Of a stretch of 64,000 bases of DNA, positions 42,673-52,246 are shown one piece after another (positions within the stretch are counted from its first letter, which is position 1; each line of letters begins with the position of its first letter). Source of the DNA: Thiomicrorhabdus sp963677355. GTDB taxonomy: Bacteria > Pseudomonadota > Gammaproteobacteria > Thiomicrospirales > Thiomicrospiraceae. The notes beneath the pieces were generated by a model. It did not search any database. It was not told the DNA's origin and saw only the letters and a list, made by a program, of their open reading frames with translations. The stretch lies in NCBI GenBank assembly GCA_963677355.2, contig CAXXXQ010000002.1, positions 1,054,001-1,118,000 of the forward strand. Direction: 5' to 3'. A program made the translations under genes and the position numbers.

Positions 42673-43878
42673 ATGGATAAAACAATGGCCAAATTCTTAG
42701 GCATAGGCAATGCTGTTCTTGACGTAATCTTAACGGTAGACCACCACCCACACGAAGATGAAGAAATCAGGGCTCAAAATAAATTGATTGAAACGGGTGG
42801 CAATGTCAACAACACTCTTTTTGTTTTAAACCAACTTGGGCACGAGACGGCGATATGCGCAACCATGGCTGCCGACGGCGAAGCCAAACAGTTGTTAAAA
42901 GGATTACATGAACGCGGTATTTCTACCGAACACACTCAGACCTTCATCAAAGGCCGCACCCCAACCTCTTACATCACCCTCAATGCGCAAAACGGCCATC
43001 GCACCATTGTTCATTATCGAGACCTGCCGGAAATCAATTTTGATTTTTTCGCCAAAATTGAAATCGAAGAGTATGACTGGCTTCATTTCGAAGGCCGGAA
43101 TATGAGCCAACTACCGGGAATGATTAACATTGCCAAAACCTTCCTGACCCATCAGCCTATTTCACTAGAAGTGGAAAAACCGCGTGAAGGTATTGAAGCG
43201 ATTTTTCCAAACGTCAATCTGATTATCTTTTCTCACCACTATGCCAAGGCAAAAGGTTTCAGTGACGGCCAAGCATTATTAGCGAGCCTGAACTTGCCGA
43301 ATGTAAATCTGGTTTGTACTTGGGGAGACAAAGGCGTGTGGTACAAAGCCATTAGCGGCAATATTGAACATATTGAAGCCGTTAAACTGCATAGTGTCAT
43401 CGACACTCTAGGTGCCGGCGATACTTTCAATGCCGCTTTACTCCATGCTTTAAGTGAAAAACAACCGTTACAAGAAGCCGTCGCTTTTGCCAATAAATTA
43501 GCGGCCCAAAAGTGCCAACAACCCGGACTGGACAATTTATTGGAAAATAGTGCCGAGAAAAAGCCGCTTGCCAACATCAAACAACTCAGCCAGGCTAAAA
43601 CCACGGTGGTCGAAAGTGAAGACGGACGCTCTTTGATACTAATCAAATACGAAGAGAGCGTACGCTGTTATCTGAACAACTGCCCGCATCAGGATGTTCC
43701 GCTGAACGAAGCCTATAAGGTGGATGTCAACCCATTTGAAAAAACCATGAAATGTTCGGTACACGACGCTTTCTTCAATATTGAAGACGGTCTCTGTATC
43801 GAAGGTCCTTGCTGGAACGAATCCCTTGAAGCCGTTGCGGTCAAAATCGACGACCAAGGTGATATTTATCTAGCTTAA
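42673..43878 (+). CDS. PfkB-family sugar kinase fused to a Rieske [2Fe-2S] domain
   Basis: 401 residues. Residues ~5-300 are a PfkB kinase: GGNVNN hinge at 42-47 and anion-hole/catalytic DTLGAGDTFNAALL with Asp ~250. Residues ~310-401 form a Rieske-type domain with C337-x-H339 in NNCPHQDVPLN and C361-x2-H364 in KCSVHDAFF, spaced 21 residues. Kinase motifs are closest to ketohexokinase/ribokinase types, but the substrate cannot be named. The C-terminal cluster may sense or carry electrons; this is inference. The start may be the first ATG or the one at 42685 (MAKFLGIG), which has GGAT at -9. The gene stands alone, divergent from fnr and ended by a terminator. Confidence 0.85.
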   Translation: MDKTMAKFLGIGNAVLDVILTVDHHPHEDEEIRAQNKLIETGGNVNNTLFVLNQLGHETAICATMAADGEAKQLLKGLHERGISTEHTQTFIKGRTPTSYITLNAQNGHRTIVHYRDLPEINFDFFAKIEIEEYDWLHFEGRNMSQLPGMINIAKTFLTHQPISLEVEKPREGIEAIFPNVNLIIFSHHYAKAKGFSDGQALLASLNLPNVNLVCTWGDKGVWYKAISGNIEHIEAVKLHSVIDTLGAGDTFNAALLHALSEKQPLQEAVAFANKLAAQKCQQPGLDNLLENSAEKKPLANIKQLSQAKTTVVESEDGRSLILIKYEESVRCYLNNCPHQDVPLNEAYKVDVNPFEKTMKCSVHDAFFNIEDGLCIEGPCWNESLEAVAVKIDDQGDIYLA

Positions 43879-43902
43879 AGTTCCGTCGAATCCACTATTA
43901 AT

Positions 43903-43944
43903 AAAAAAGCCCGCTATTCATAAAGAGAACAGCGGGCATTTTTT
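43903..43944. terminator. Bidirectional terminator between the kinase-Rieske gene and rlmB
   Basis: GCCCGCT (43909-43915) and AGCGGGC (43931-43937) pair around a 15-base loop, with A and T runs on either side. It lies between convergent genes. Confidence 0.85.
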
Positions 43945-43981
43945 ATCTCTAACAGATTAAGGATTTAACCTTATCGGCAAA

Positions 43982-44719
43982 TCATTTTTGCATCCGTTGT
44001 CTAAAGACCTCGTAAACCGCCACGCCTGTCGCGACGGAAACATTCAAGCTTTCAACAACACCAACCATTGGAATGGCTGCTAAATGATCGCAAGCTTCTT
44101 TAGTCAGACGACGCAAGCCGCTACCCTCGGTTCCCATTACTATACCGGTGGAACCGGTCAGGTCATGATCATAAATGGTTTGATCGGTTTCTCCTGCCAA
44201 ACCAATCATCCACATCCCTTCTTTCTGCATATCTTTCATGGTACGAACCAAGTTCGAAACCACGATCAGTTTCACATTATCCGCCGCTCCGGATGCAACT
44301 TTTCTAACCGTTGCATTCATGCCGACCGAATTGTGTTTCGGGATAATCACCGCGTGCGCGCCAACCGCATCCGCAGTACGCAATATCGCTCCAAGGTTAT
44401 GCGGGTCTTGCACTTCATCCAGAAAGATAAAAAGCGGGTTAGCGGTTGCTTCAATCAATTTCTGCAAATCGGATTCGGTTAGATCGGCTTGCTTGGCTAC
44501 ATCAGCCATCACGCCCTGATGATTACCGTCCACTCGATTAAAAGCCGACTTGCTTACCTGTTGAACATTCAAACCTAAAGAACGAGCTTGATCATACAGC
44601 GACTGCTGACGTTTGTTCAAACGCCCTTTGATAAAACTAATGCTATAAACCGATTGCGGCGATTGTTTGACAAATTTTTCAACCGCATGTAAACCGTAAA
44701 TAGTCTCTTGCTTGGCCAT
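43982..44719 (-). CDS. rlmB: 23S rRNA (guanosine-2'-O)-methyltransferase RlmB
   Basis: 245 residues of the SPOUT/TrmH family. An N-terminal substrate-binding domain (IYGLHAVEKF, ~6-75) precedes the knotted SAM domain with FLDEVQDPHNLGAILRTADA, IVMGTEGSGLRRL and SLNVSVATGVAVYE. It methylates G2251 of 23S rRNA. Its ATG overlaps the rnr stop as TAATG, so the two are translationally coupled, as in E. coli. Confidence 0.93.
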   Translation of the reverse strand: MAKQETIYGLHAVEKFVKQSPQSVYSISFIKGRLNKRQQSLYDQARSLGLNVQQVSKSAFNRVDGNHQGVMADVAKQADLTESDLQKLIEATANPLFIFLDEVQDPHNLGAILRTADAVGAHAVIIPKHNSVGMNATVRKVASGAADNVKLIVVSNLVRTMKDMQKEGMWMIGLAGETDQTIYDHDLTGSTGIVMGTEGSGLRRLTKEACDHLAAIPMVGVVESLNVSVATGVAVYEVFRQRMQK

Positions 44720-47046
44720 TAGTCTTTTTTACTCTTTGAAGCACGTTTTTTCTTGCGGTAGTTACGCTTTTTACGCGGTTTCTTATTGCCACCCTCAAGA
44801 TCATCTCCTGCTTCTTGTGCAGAGTCGCCACCTTCTCCATCCAATTCGACATGCGGAGTCAGGCTTTCGATAAAACGTAAGTCAACCTTACGGTCATCCA
44901 AGTTAACTTGAGCTACCTGGACTTTCAAACGGTCACCTAAACGGTAAACCTTGCCGGTACGTTCACCTTTCAGACAATGGCGGGCATTGTCGTAATGGAA
45001 ATAATCTTCACCCAATTCGGTAATGTGAACCAAACCTTCGACAAACAAAGGTTGCAACTCCACAAATAATCCGAAGTTGGTTGCCGCAGAAACGACGGCT
45101 TCGTATTCACCACCAATTCGGTGGGAAAGGAATTCGCATTTCAAGAAAGTCACTGCATCACGAGTCGCTTCATCTGCGCGACGCTCGGTATCGGAACAGT
45201 GCTGCCCCAAGTCCACCATCTGCGCTTCGGTGTATTCAAAGTTCTCAGCACCTTGCTTAGTCCATGCATGACGAATAGCACGATGGATCAACAGATCCGG
45301 ATAACGGCGAATCGGCGAAGTAAAGTGAGCATAATGCTCATAATTCAAACCGAAGTGACCTTTATTCTCAGGCTGATAAACCGCTTGATTCATGCTTCTC
45401 AACAGAACCGTCTGAACCAAATGTTCATGCGGCTCTCCTGCAACCTTTTCGGCAACAGCGGCAAAGTCGTGTGCCGATGGAGCATCTCCACCTTCCAACG
45501 TCAAACCAAAGTCACTCAGGAACGTTCTCAAATTCGCCAAGCGATCTTCTTGCGGCTGCTCATGGACACGATACAACATTGGCATCTTGTGCCATTTCAA
45601 GTAACGAGCCGTGGCCACGTTAGCCATCAACATGCATTCTTCGATCAACTTATGAGCATCATTGCGCACGACCGGCACAATCTCTTTGATCTTACGCTCA
45701 TCATCAAACACAATACGCGTTTCGGTCGTTTCAAACTCTAGGGCACCACGCTCGGCACGCGCTTTTTGCAAGACCTTATACAAATTATGTAACTCTTGCA
45801 AATGCGGAACCTGTTCGGCAAACTCTTCACGATATTCACTCTGTTCATTAGTCAGAATGTCATTAACCTGCGTATAGGTCAGACGCGCTTTAGAGTTCAT
45901 AACCGCATCATAGAACTGACTGCGTTCCAGCTTACCTTCCTCATCAATATAAAGGTCGGCCACCATACAAAGTCGATCCACTTTCGGGTTCAATGAACAC
46001 AGACCGTCGGATAGCTTGGATGGCAACATCGGTACAACGCGTTGCGGGAAATACACCGAGTTACCACGTTTGAAAGCTTCTTTATCCAAAGCGGTATTCG
46101 GCTTGACGTAATGGGAAACATCGGCGATCGCTACCACCAGTCGCCAGCCGTTTTTACGGCGTTTGGCAAAAACCGCATCATCAAAGTCTTTAGTGTCGGC
46201 ACCGTCAATGGTAACCAACTGCATGCTACGCAGGTCTTTACGACCTTCCATATCCGCTTCAGTCACTTCATCTGCGATTTCTTCCAATTCGCTTTTCAGC
46301 TCATCATTCCATTCGTTCGGAATACCATAAGCATGAATCGCGGAATCGATCTCCATCCCCGGAGCCATGTAGTCACCGACCACTTCGATAATTTTACCGA
46401 TTGGACCGGAACGCATCGAAGGCTGATGAATGATTTCAACCAGCACCACCTGCTCTTCTTCGGCATCCATCAAACCATCGCTCGGGATAAAAATATCCTG
46501 AGTAATACGGTTATTATTCGGACGCACCCAAGCTAAACCGTCTTCATGGTTAAGGCGACCTAACACTTGAGAAGTGTTGTGTTCAGCGACTTCAACAATG
46601 ACTCCTTCTTGACGGCCACGACGGTCTTCACCAGCGACAGAGGCGATAACGATGTCACCATGTAACACCTTATGCATCTCTTTTTCGGAAAGAAACAGAT
46701 CCTTGCCACCCTCATCTGGCACAAGGAAACCGTAACCATCCGGATGACCAAGAACTCGACCTTTAATCAGATCCATCTTTTTAAGCAGACCAAAAGCACC
46801 GCGACGGTTACGAATCAATTGGCCATCTCGCACCATGGCTTTCAAACGACGAGACAACGCTTCAAAACGTTCTTCATCATCTTCGGAAACATCTAGGGTT
46901 TTAGCAATTTGAAAGAGTCTTAAAGGCTTGTTTGCCTCTTCTAAAGCTTCTAGGATAAACTCTCGACTTGGAATGGGGTTTTCATACTTTTCAGCTTCAC
47001 GCTGCGCATGTGGATCCTGTAGACCCTGACTATTATCTTTACTCAC
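44719..47046 (-). CDS. rnr: Ribonuclease R
   Basis: About 775 residues from GTG 47046. A longer open frame to 47103 exists, but the family starts just before HAQREAEKYENPIPSREF, as here. Domains: N-terminal HTH, two cold-shock domains (~80-230), RNB catalytic domain (~260-590, metal-binding Asp in DGADTKDFDDAVFA), S1 domain (~640-720) and a Lys/Arg-rich tail of about 25 residues. It is a processive 3'-5' exoribonuclease that degrades structured RNA. Coupled to rlmB. Confidence 0.92.
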   Translation of the reverse strand: MSKDNSQGLQDPHAQREAEKYENPIPSREFILEALEEANKPLRLFQIAKTLDVSEDDEERFEALSRRLKAMVRDGQLIRNRRGAFGLLKKMDLIKGRVLGHPDGYGFLVPDEGGKDLFLSEKEMHKVLHGDIVIASVAGEDRRGRQEGVIVEVAEHNTSQVLGRLNHEDGLAWVRPNNNRITQDIFIPSDGLMDAEEEQVVLVEIIHQPSMRSGPIGKIIEVVGDYMAPGMEIDSAIHAYGIPNEWNDELKSELEEIADEVTEADMEGRKDLRSMQLVTIDGADTKDFDDAVFAKRRKNGWRLVVAIADVSHYVKPNTALDKEAFKRGNSVYFPQRVVPMLPSKLSDGLCSLNPKVDRLCMVADLYIDEEGKLERSQFYDAVMNSKARLTYTQVNDILTNEQSEYREEFAEQVPHLQELHNLYKVLQKARAERGALEFETTETRIVFDDERKIKEIVPVVRNDAHKLIEECMLMANVATARYLKWHKMPMLYRVHEQPQEDRLANLRTFLSDFGLTLEGGDAPSAHDFAAVAEKVAGEPHEHLVQTVLLRSMNQAVYQPENKGHFGLNYEHYAHFTSPIRRYPDLLIHRAIRHAWTKQGAENFEYTEAQMVDLGQHCSDTERRADEATRDAVTFLKCEFLSHRIGGEYEAVVSAATNFGLFVELQPLFVEGLVHITELGEDYFHYDNARHCLKGERTGKVYRLGDRLKVQVAQVNLDDRKVDLRFIESLTPHVELDGEGGDSAQEAGDDLEGGNKKPRKKRNYRKKKRASKSKKD

Positions 47047-47270
47047 AATACCAACTAATATTTGAAACGACTTATAAAAACAGAGTAGATTTCTAACGGG
47101 CAACTCATGCCGTTAACTCTAAGCTTACAATTTCACTGCTTCACCGAGTTTTAAAGCTTATCTACTATGTGAGTTAGCCTCCATGTCCGCCTCTCAAACT
47201 CCACTGAGCGGACAGGAAACTAAAAGCGTTTGTTAAAATCGGCGGTATTATAACAAATAGTAGACAATTA

Positions 47271-48683
47271 TTATTGCAATACTGTTAACTCTGCTAGAAC
47301 ACCTCTCTCATCATCTGCATAAATCGCCGCAGAAAGCTGATAAAGTGCTGACTGCACGGCCTCTTCAAGCACCGGATGATAGAACGGCATTTTCAGCAAT
47401 TCCATGACGGTCAATTCCTGTTCTACCGCCCAAGCAAGCAAATGGGCAAAATGCTCGGCATGCGGCATAACAAGCTCACCACCCAGCAACTTTTTACTCT
47501 GTTTATCGGCATACAGACAAATCACACCATGGTCTTCTCCCATGACAATAGCGCGACCGTTATTTCTCTCCAGATGAAAATCCGTCACTACTGTCTGTTC
47601 AAGGTTTAAATCACGATAGCTCGCTCCAAACATGGCAATATCCGGATCGGTAAAGGCAACGCCCAGCCAGGTTTTGCGCTTGAACTTGGTAATTTCAGGA
47701 AAACTCATCGCGTTCAATGCAGCAATTTTCCCTTCATGTCCCGCTTCATGCAAAATCGGTCTGAAAGTATTGACATCACCGGCGATAAATATCGGTTTAT
47801 CTTCGATCTGCATGGAATGAATATCAAAGCTCGGCATGCCTCTTTCATTCAGCTGCACCCCAGCTTTGTCCAGATCCAACAAGTCGATATTCGGACGGCG
47901 TCCCAGCGAAGCCAAAACGGCATCGACTTCAAATGCTTCACCATTGACCTTAACGGTCACCGTATCACCGTCATCAATCAACTCGGCGGCGGCACCTAAA
48001 TGAATTGGGAATTCGTTGCTAAAAAGCTCGATCGCTTTGGCGCTGGCCTGCGGGGAACTTAAACCTCCAATCGAATTCAGCATTTCAAAACCAATCACTT
48101 CGACTCCTAAACGAGAAAGCGCCTGACCCAATTCCAAACCAATTACACCCAGCCCAATCACCGCCAAACGCTTTGGCAAAGACTCCAACTCAAATATTTC
48201 ATCACTGGTTAGCAGCTTGTCTCCCAGCGCTTGCCAAGGCCCCGGAACCACCGGACGAGAACCGGTTGCAACAATAATTCTCTCCGCTTCGATCACTTCA
48301 CCATTAACCTCAAGCTGATTTGGGCCGATGAACTTGGCATAACCGTCAATGAAATTCTCAGGAGGTAGCTTGTCGGTCGAACCCGCTCTAACACCGCCGG
48401 TAAAGCGATCACGCAAAGTTCTCACCCGCTGCATCACTTTCTCTTGACTAATCTCAACCTGTTCACCGCCAGACAACCCGAACATATCAAACTGCAGCCG
48501 TTTGTGATATAGATTGGCCGAATGAATCATCGCTTTCGAAGGCATACAACCGACTCGCGCACAGGTTGTTCCTAAATGTCCGCCATTGATCATGACAAAA
48601 CTATCCGTTTCCTTTCTGATTTGCCCCATAGCCGTTAACCCTGAAGTCCCCGCACCTAAGATTGCATACTTTACCTTTTTCAT
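47271..48683 (-). CDS. Dihydrolipoamide dehydrogenase-like FAD-dependent disulfide oxidoreductase
   Basis: 470 residues from ATG 48683 (MKKVKYAILGAGTSGL); an open stretch of ten codons upstream is probably not translated. FAD motif GAGTSG, redox disulfide in TTCARVGCMPSKAM, NAD motif VIGLGVIGLELGQAL, second FAD motif IFIAGDVN, and the C-terminal base His in FYHPVLEEAVQSAL, with its paired Glu. The sequence differs from canonical pyruvate dehydrogenase Lpd and no E1/E2 genes are nearby, so the partner is unknown. It stands alone on the minus strand, divergent from mltF. Confidence 0.82.
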   Translation of the reverse strand: MKKVKYAILGAGTSGLTAMGQIRKETDSFVMINGGHLGTTCARVGCMPSKAMIHSANLYHKRLQFDMFGLSGGEQVEISQEKVMQRVRTLRDRFTGGVRAGSTDKLPPENFIDGYAKFIGPNQLEVNGEVIEAERIIVATGSRPVVPGPWQALGDKLLTSDEIFELESLPKRLAVIGLGVIGLELGQALSRLGVEVIGFEMLNSIGGLSSPQASAKAIELFSNEFPIHLGAAAELIDDGDTVTVKVNGEAFEVDAVLASLGRRPNIDLLDLDKAGVQLNERGMPSFDIHSMQIEDKPIFIAGDVNTFRPILHEAGHEGKIAALNAMSFPEITKFKRKTWLGVAFTDPDIAMFGASYRDLNLEQTVVTDFHLERNNGRAIVMGEDHGVICLYADKQSKKLLGGELVMPHAEHFAHLLAWAVEQELTVMELLKMPFYHPVLEEAVQSALYQLSAAIYADDERGVLAELTVLQ

Positions 48684-48998
48684 AACTCGCTTACCCACCC
48701 TGATTTTTCGCATTTACAGAAAATAACTACTTGATTTTATTTCATTCTATCGTCGTTATGGCAGTAAATTAACGAAAACTAATGGCTACATAAAAATTTA
48801 GATACAAAATTAATCTCAATCAAAAACAAACTTCCCTCTCAATAAACTCACCAACCTTTTTAAAACAGTATTTATGCAGTGATTTCGAAGCTCGACGGCA
48901 GTGCAAACAAACAGTCAGAATCTATTACTATTTTTACGGTTTTCTTCCCACAATAACTCTACTAGAATAGGCCTTAACTTTTATTTTAGGAAAAGCTC

Positions 48999-50582
48999 TT
49001 GCCAAAGCAGTCTTTTATACCCAACCACAGTGACAAGCGCCGATTGATTAAACTTGCGTTGCTGATTGGTTTATTTCTGCTTTCTACAAACCAAGGCAGC
49101 GCCAACAGTCCGCCGGACAATCACCCCACAATAAGCGAACGAATCAATCAATCTTTTATTGGCGACCTTAAAGAGATCAGAAATCGTCGGATTCTTCGGG
49201 TACTGGTCAGTTACAACCGCACCAACTTCTTTCATACCATTCGAGGTGACCGCGGTATCGAACATGATCTGATTAAAGCTTATGAAAAGTACCTGAATCG
49301 TGGACCGAGAAAAGAGCGTTATAAAACCCATGTCGTCTTTCTAGCCCGGCCGTTTGAAAAACTGATCCCGGATCTGCTCAACGGCTATGGTGACGTTGTT
49401 GCCTCGGGATTGACGGTAACGCCGGAACGGGCCAATCTAGTCGACTTCACCCAGCCTTATATAAAAAACGTTCAAGAAATCCTCGTCTCACACTCCGGTA
49501 TCCCCGCCCCTAAAACCATTGAAGAGCTTTCAGGCAAACAGATCATTGTGGTTTCCAATAGCAGCTACATCATCCATTTGGAACGGGTTAACCAAGCTTT
49601 GGGGCGACTCGGGATGGAAGGGATTGAAATTATCAAAGCCGATCCACTACTGGAATCGGAAGACTTGCTGGAAATGGTCAATGCCGGGCTTTTTGACTAT
49701 ACGGTAGTAGACAACCACATTGCCGGTATCTATAAAAACATTTACGCCGACATTCGTTTACAAGAGGATTTCATTTTTCACCACGGCGGAAATATTGCCT
49801 GGGCAATCAACCAGAATCTACCCGACTTGAAAAAATCGCTGAATAACTTTATCCGTAACTATGCAAGACCGGGTAAATTTCTCGGCAACAGTCTCTATAA
49901 GAAATATTTTGAAAACCCTTATTGGATCAAACAACCTCTAACACTGACTGCTTTGGATGAACAGCCATGCTTGGAATACTACTTTGACCGATACGCCACT
50001 TTTTACGAGTTTGACTGGTATCTAATCGCCGCCCAAGCATTTCAAGAATCCGGCTTCAATCAAAACTTAAGAAGCCATGCTAACGCCGTGGGCATTATGC
50101 AGATTAAACCGTCAACTGCACGCTCCAAAATAGTGAATATCCCCAATATCACCGATATTGAGAATAACATTCATGCTGGCGTGAAATACTTAGCCTTTAT
50201 CAGAGACTATTACTTCTCCAAACCGGAATATTCTCCCGAGGACGTCATTAATTTTTCGCTAGCCGCCTACAACGCCGGACCGGGCAGAATCAAAAAGCTG
50301 CAACGTATTGCCGAGCAAAGAGGGTTGGATCCGTATAAATGGTATTACAATGTTGAAATCATCGCCCGCCAACGCATCGGGCAAGAAACCGTCAATTACG
50401 TGACTAAGATTCAAAAAACTAAAATCGCCTTAAAACTATCTAAAGAGCTGGCGATCAAAAAACATCAACTGAAAGAACAGCAGATAGAGAGTATGCTAGA
50501 GGACCATGAAGAAGGCAACGACAACTCGCCCCCGCTATCCATAGATAGCCAAGACGAGAACCAAGACGAACCGATCAATTAA
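48999..50582 (+). CDS. mltF: Membrane-bound lytic murein transglycosylase F (MltF)
   Basis: 527 residues, TTG start at 48999 with AGGA upstream. A signal or anchor segment lies at ~16-34. Residues ~60-310 form a type-3 solute-binding-like domain (RILRVLVSYNRTNFF, VVASGLTVTPERANLVDFTQ). The SLT domain spans ~330-480, with catalytic Glu in AAQAFQESGFNQ, then AVGIMQIKPSTA and LAAYNAGPGRIKKL. The acidic tail is unusual. It recycles peptidoglycan at the outer membrane. It converges with thiI with only two bases between stops and no terminator. Confidence 0.9.
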   Translation: MPKQSFIPNHSDKRRLIKLALLIGLFLLSTNQGSANSPPDNHPTISERINQSFIGDLKEIRNRRILRVLVSYNRTNFFHTIRGDRGIEHDLIKAYEKYLNRGPRKERYKTHVVFLARPFEKLIPDLLNGYGDVVASGLTVTPERANLVDFTQPYIKNVQEILVSHSGIPAPKTIEELSGKQIIVVSNSSYIIHLERVNQALGRLGMEGIEIIKADPLLESEDLLEMVNAGLFDYTVVDNHIAGIYKNIYADIRLQEDFIFHHGGNIAWAINQNLPDLKKSLNNFIRNYARPGKFLGNSLYKKYFENPYWIKQPLTLTALDEQPCLEYYFDRYATFYEFDWYLIAAQAFQESGFNQNLRSHANAVGIMQIKPSTARSKIVNIPNITDIENNIHAGVKYLAFIRDYYFSKPEYSPEDVINFSLAAYNAGPGRIKKLQRIAEQRGLDPYKWYYNVEIIARQRIGQETVNYVTKIQKTKIALKLSKELAIKKHQLKEQQIESMLEDHEEGNDNSPPLSIDSQDENQDEPIN

Positions 50583-50584
50583 GG

Positions 50585-52021
50585 TTACTCCGGCCTGAAC
50601 ACTTTCACATTATCAAAACCGGCATCGCGTAAATATTGGGCATGCAACTGACTCATTACCCCTTTTTCGCAATACAACACATATTGTTTGGACTGATCAA
50701 GCCTTTTAAATTCGCGGTTCAACTCATGAAACGGAATCTGTAGACTGGCAAACGACAAAGGTCTTTGCTCAATTTCTGCCGGCCGACGAATATCAATTAT
50801 TTCGGCGTCCCCCGATTGCGTCACAATCTCGACAGGTGCAGCCGAGTTCACATCTTCAATGATTTTATCAACCGGAACAAACGCTACGTTTTCAACCGCC
50901 TGCTCCAAAACCTCATAATTAAACTTTTTGGCCTCCCGCTCCATTCTTTGGAAGGAACCGTGCGTTACCGGATTTTTTGAAATCACCCCACAATATTCCG
51001 GCATATTCTCGGCAAACTCACGAGTACCGATCTGTTCGGCGATCTGGATAATATCCGGCTTGTTCATGGTTGCCAGCGGTCTCAACACCAACTTAGTGGT
51101 TGCTTCATCAATCAATGCCAGATTGCGTAAAGTTTGCGAACTCACCTGAGCGACGGCCTCACCGGTCACTAAAGCATCAATCTCCATCTGATCCGCCACT
51201 TTTTCAGCCGCCATCAACATCAAGCGTTTCAAGGTTACACCCATATAACTTTCATGAGTTGAATTGAAAATTTCAGCGACTACCTCTTCAAAAGGCACGG
51301 AGACAAATTGCACACGATGAGACGCGCCAAACTGGCTCCATAAATAGAGCGCCACCTGCTTGACGCCCACTTCGTGAGCCGCTCCGCCAAGATTAAAAAA
51401 GATGAAATGGGTTTTAATCCCTCTTTTCATGGTCAAATAGCTGGCGACGGTAGAATCAAATCCGCCCGACATCAAAGAGAGCACATCCCCCTGGGTACCG
51501 ATTGGATAACCGCCCAGAGCCGACACTCTTCGGGTAATCACGTTTAGGGTATTCTGACTGAGTTCAAACTCGACCTTAACTTGCGGATTTTTCAAATCCA
51601 CACCGGCCGGATTACCGTGTTGATATAAATAAGAGCCGACAAAACGCTCAATTTCAAACGAGTTGACCGTATGAGTTCCGCTACGTTTGGCTCGCACCAC
51701 AAAAGTTTTACCGTCAATCAGATCCAGTTTATGCTCTGCAACTTTTTCGGCAATCAGCTGCAAATCTTCACCTGTCTGATACTGCACCACTTCCAGGTAC
51801 TGCTCCACACCCGGCGTTCGCGCCAGTATATGGCGAGCCTGATCCACAAATTGATCATCCACTGCCACTTCAATCTTATCGAGGAATTTTTTCAACTCGA
51901 TCGAGTCATCCACCCTTTTTAACAGGGTCATCAAATTATTGTGCAACATGGTGATCATTTTTTTCTTGACCGGACCACCTTTGACCATGATTTCCGGGAA
52001 TAGTTTGACAATGAATTTCAT
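50585..52021 (-). CDS. thiI: tRNA sulfurtransferase ThiI with C-terminal rhodanese domain
   Basis: 478 residues from ATG 52021; the TTG one codon upstream is not needed. N-terminal ferredoxin-like and THUMP domains (~1-165), PP-loop ATP pyrophosphatase with LSLMSGGFDSTVASYL near 185, and a rhodanese domain (~400-478) with active-site Cys in VLYCEKGVMSQL. It makes 4-thiouridine in tRNA and supplies sulfur for thiamine. The rhodanese domain is present as in E. coli. Confidence 0.93.
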   Translation of the reverse strand: MKFIVKLFPEIMVKGGPVKKKMITMLHNNLMTLLKRVDDSIELKKFLDKIEVAVDDQFVDQARHILARTPGVEQYLEVVQYQTGEDLQLIAEKVAEHKLDLIDGKTFVVRAKRSGTHTVNSFEIERFVGSYLYQHGNPAGVDLKNPQVKVEFELSQNTLNVITRRVSALGGYPIGTQGDVLSLMSGGFDSTVASYLTMKRGIKTHFIFFNLGGAAHEVGVKQVALYLWSQFGASHRVQFVSVPFEEVVAEIFNSTHESYMGVTLKRLMLMAAEKVADQMEIDALVTGEAVAQVSSQTLRNLALIDEATTKLVLRPLATMNKPDIIQIAEQIGTREFAENMPEYCGVISKNPVTHGSFQRMEREAKKFNYEVLEQAVENVAFVPVDKIIEDVNSAAPVEIVTQSGDAEIIDIRRPAEIEQRPLSFASLQIPFHELNREFKRLDQSKQYVLYCEKGVMSQLHAQYLRDAGFDNVKVFRPE

Positions 52022-52176
52022 CAACGGACTCGTCTTTTATAAATTAAGTATAGGGATTAAATTAGGCGCTATTGTACATGAATCCACCCGCTCAAATAAG
52101 CCTTGCTAACCCGCCTAAGCATTCATTTCCATGAAGCGCTGCAAACCGGTTTAAACCTTTGTAACAATACATTAAA

Positions 52177-52206
52177 TTGATAATAAGTACGGCGGCGTGT
52201 TAGAAT
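52177..52206 (+). promoter_or_regulatory. Sigma-70 promoter of fbp
   Basis: TTGATA (52177-52182), 18 bases, TAGAAT (52201-52206). Five of six matches in each hexamer. The coding start is 41 bases further. Confidence 0.6.
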
Positions 52207-52246
52207 TTACCGGTTTTATTTTTAATTCAATACAGAGAGACTCTCG

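Noticed and set aside
45121..45741. 206-codon open frame on the plus strand opposite rnr
   Set aside because: It lies inside the conserved RNase R catalytic domain on the other strand and has no ribosome site or protein-like composition.
47184..47214. TGTCCGC / GCGGACA hairpin between the flavoprotein gene and rnr as a tRNA or riboswitch
   Set aside because: No cloverleaf, no T-loop sequence and no conserved riboswitch core; no T run for a terminator. It is left as an unexplained hairpin.
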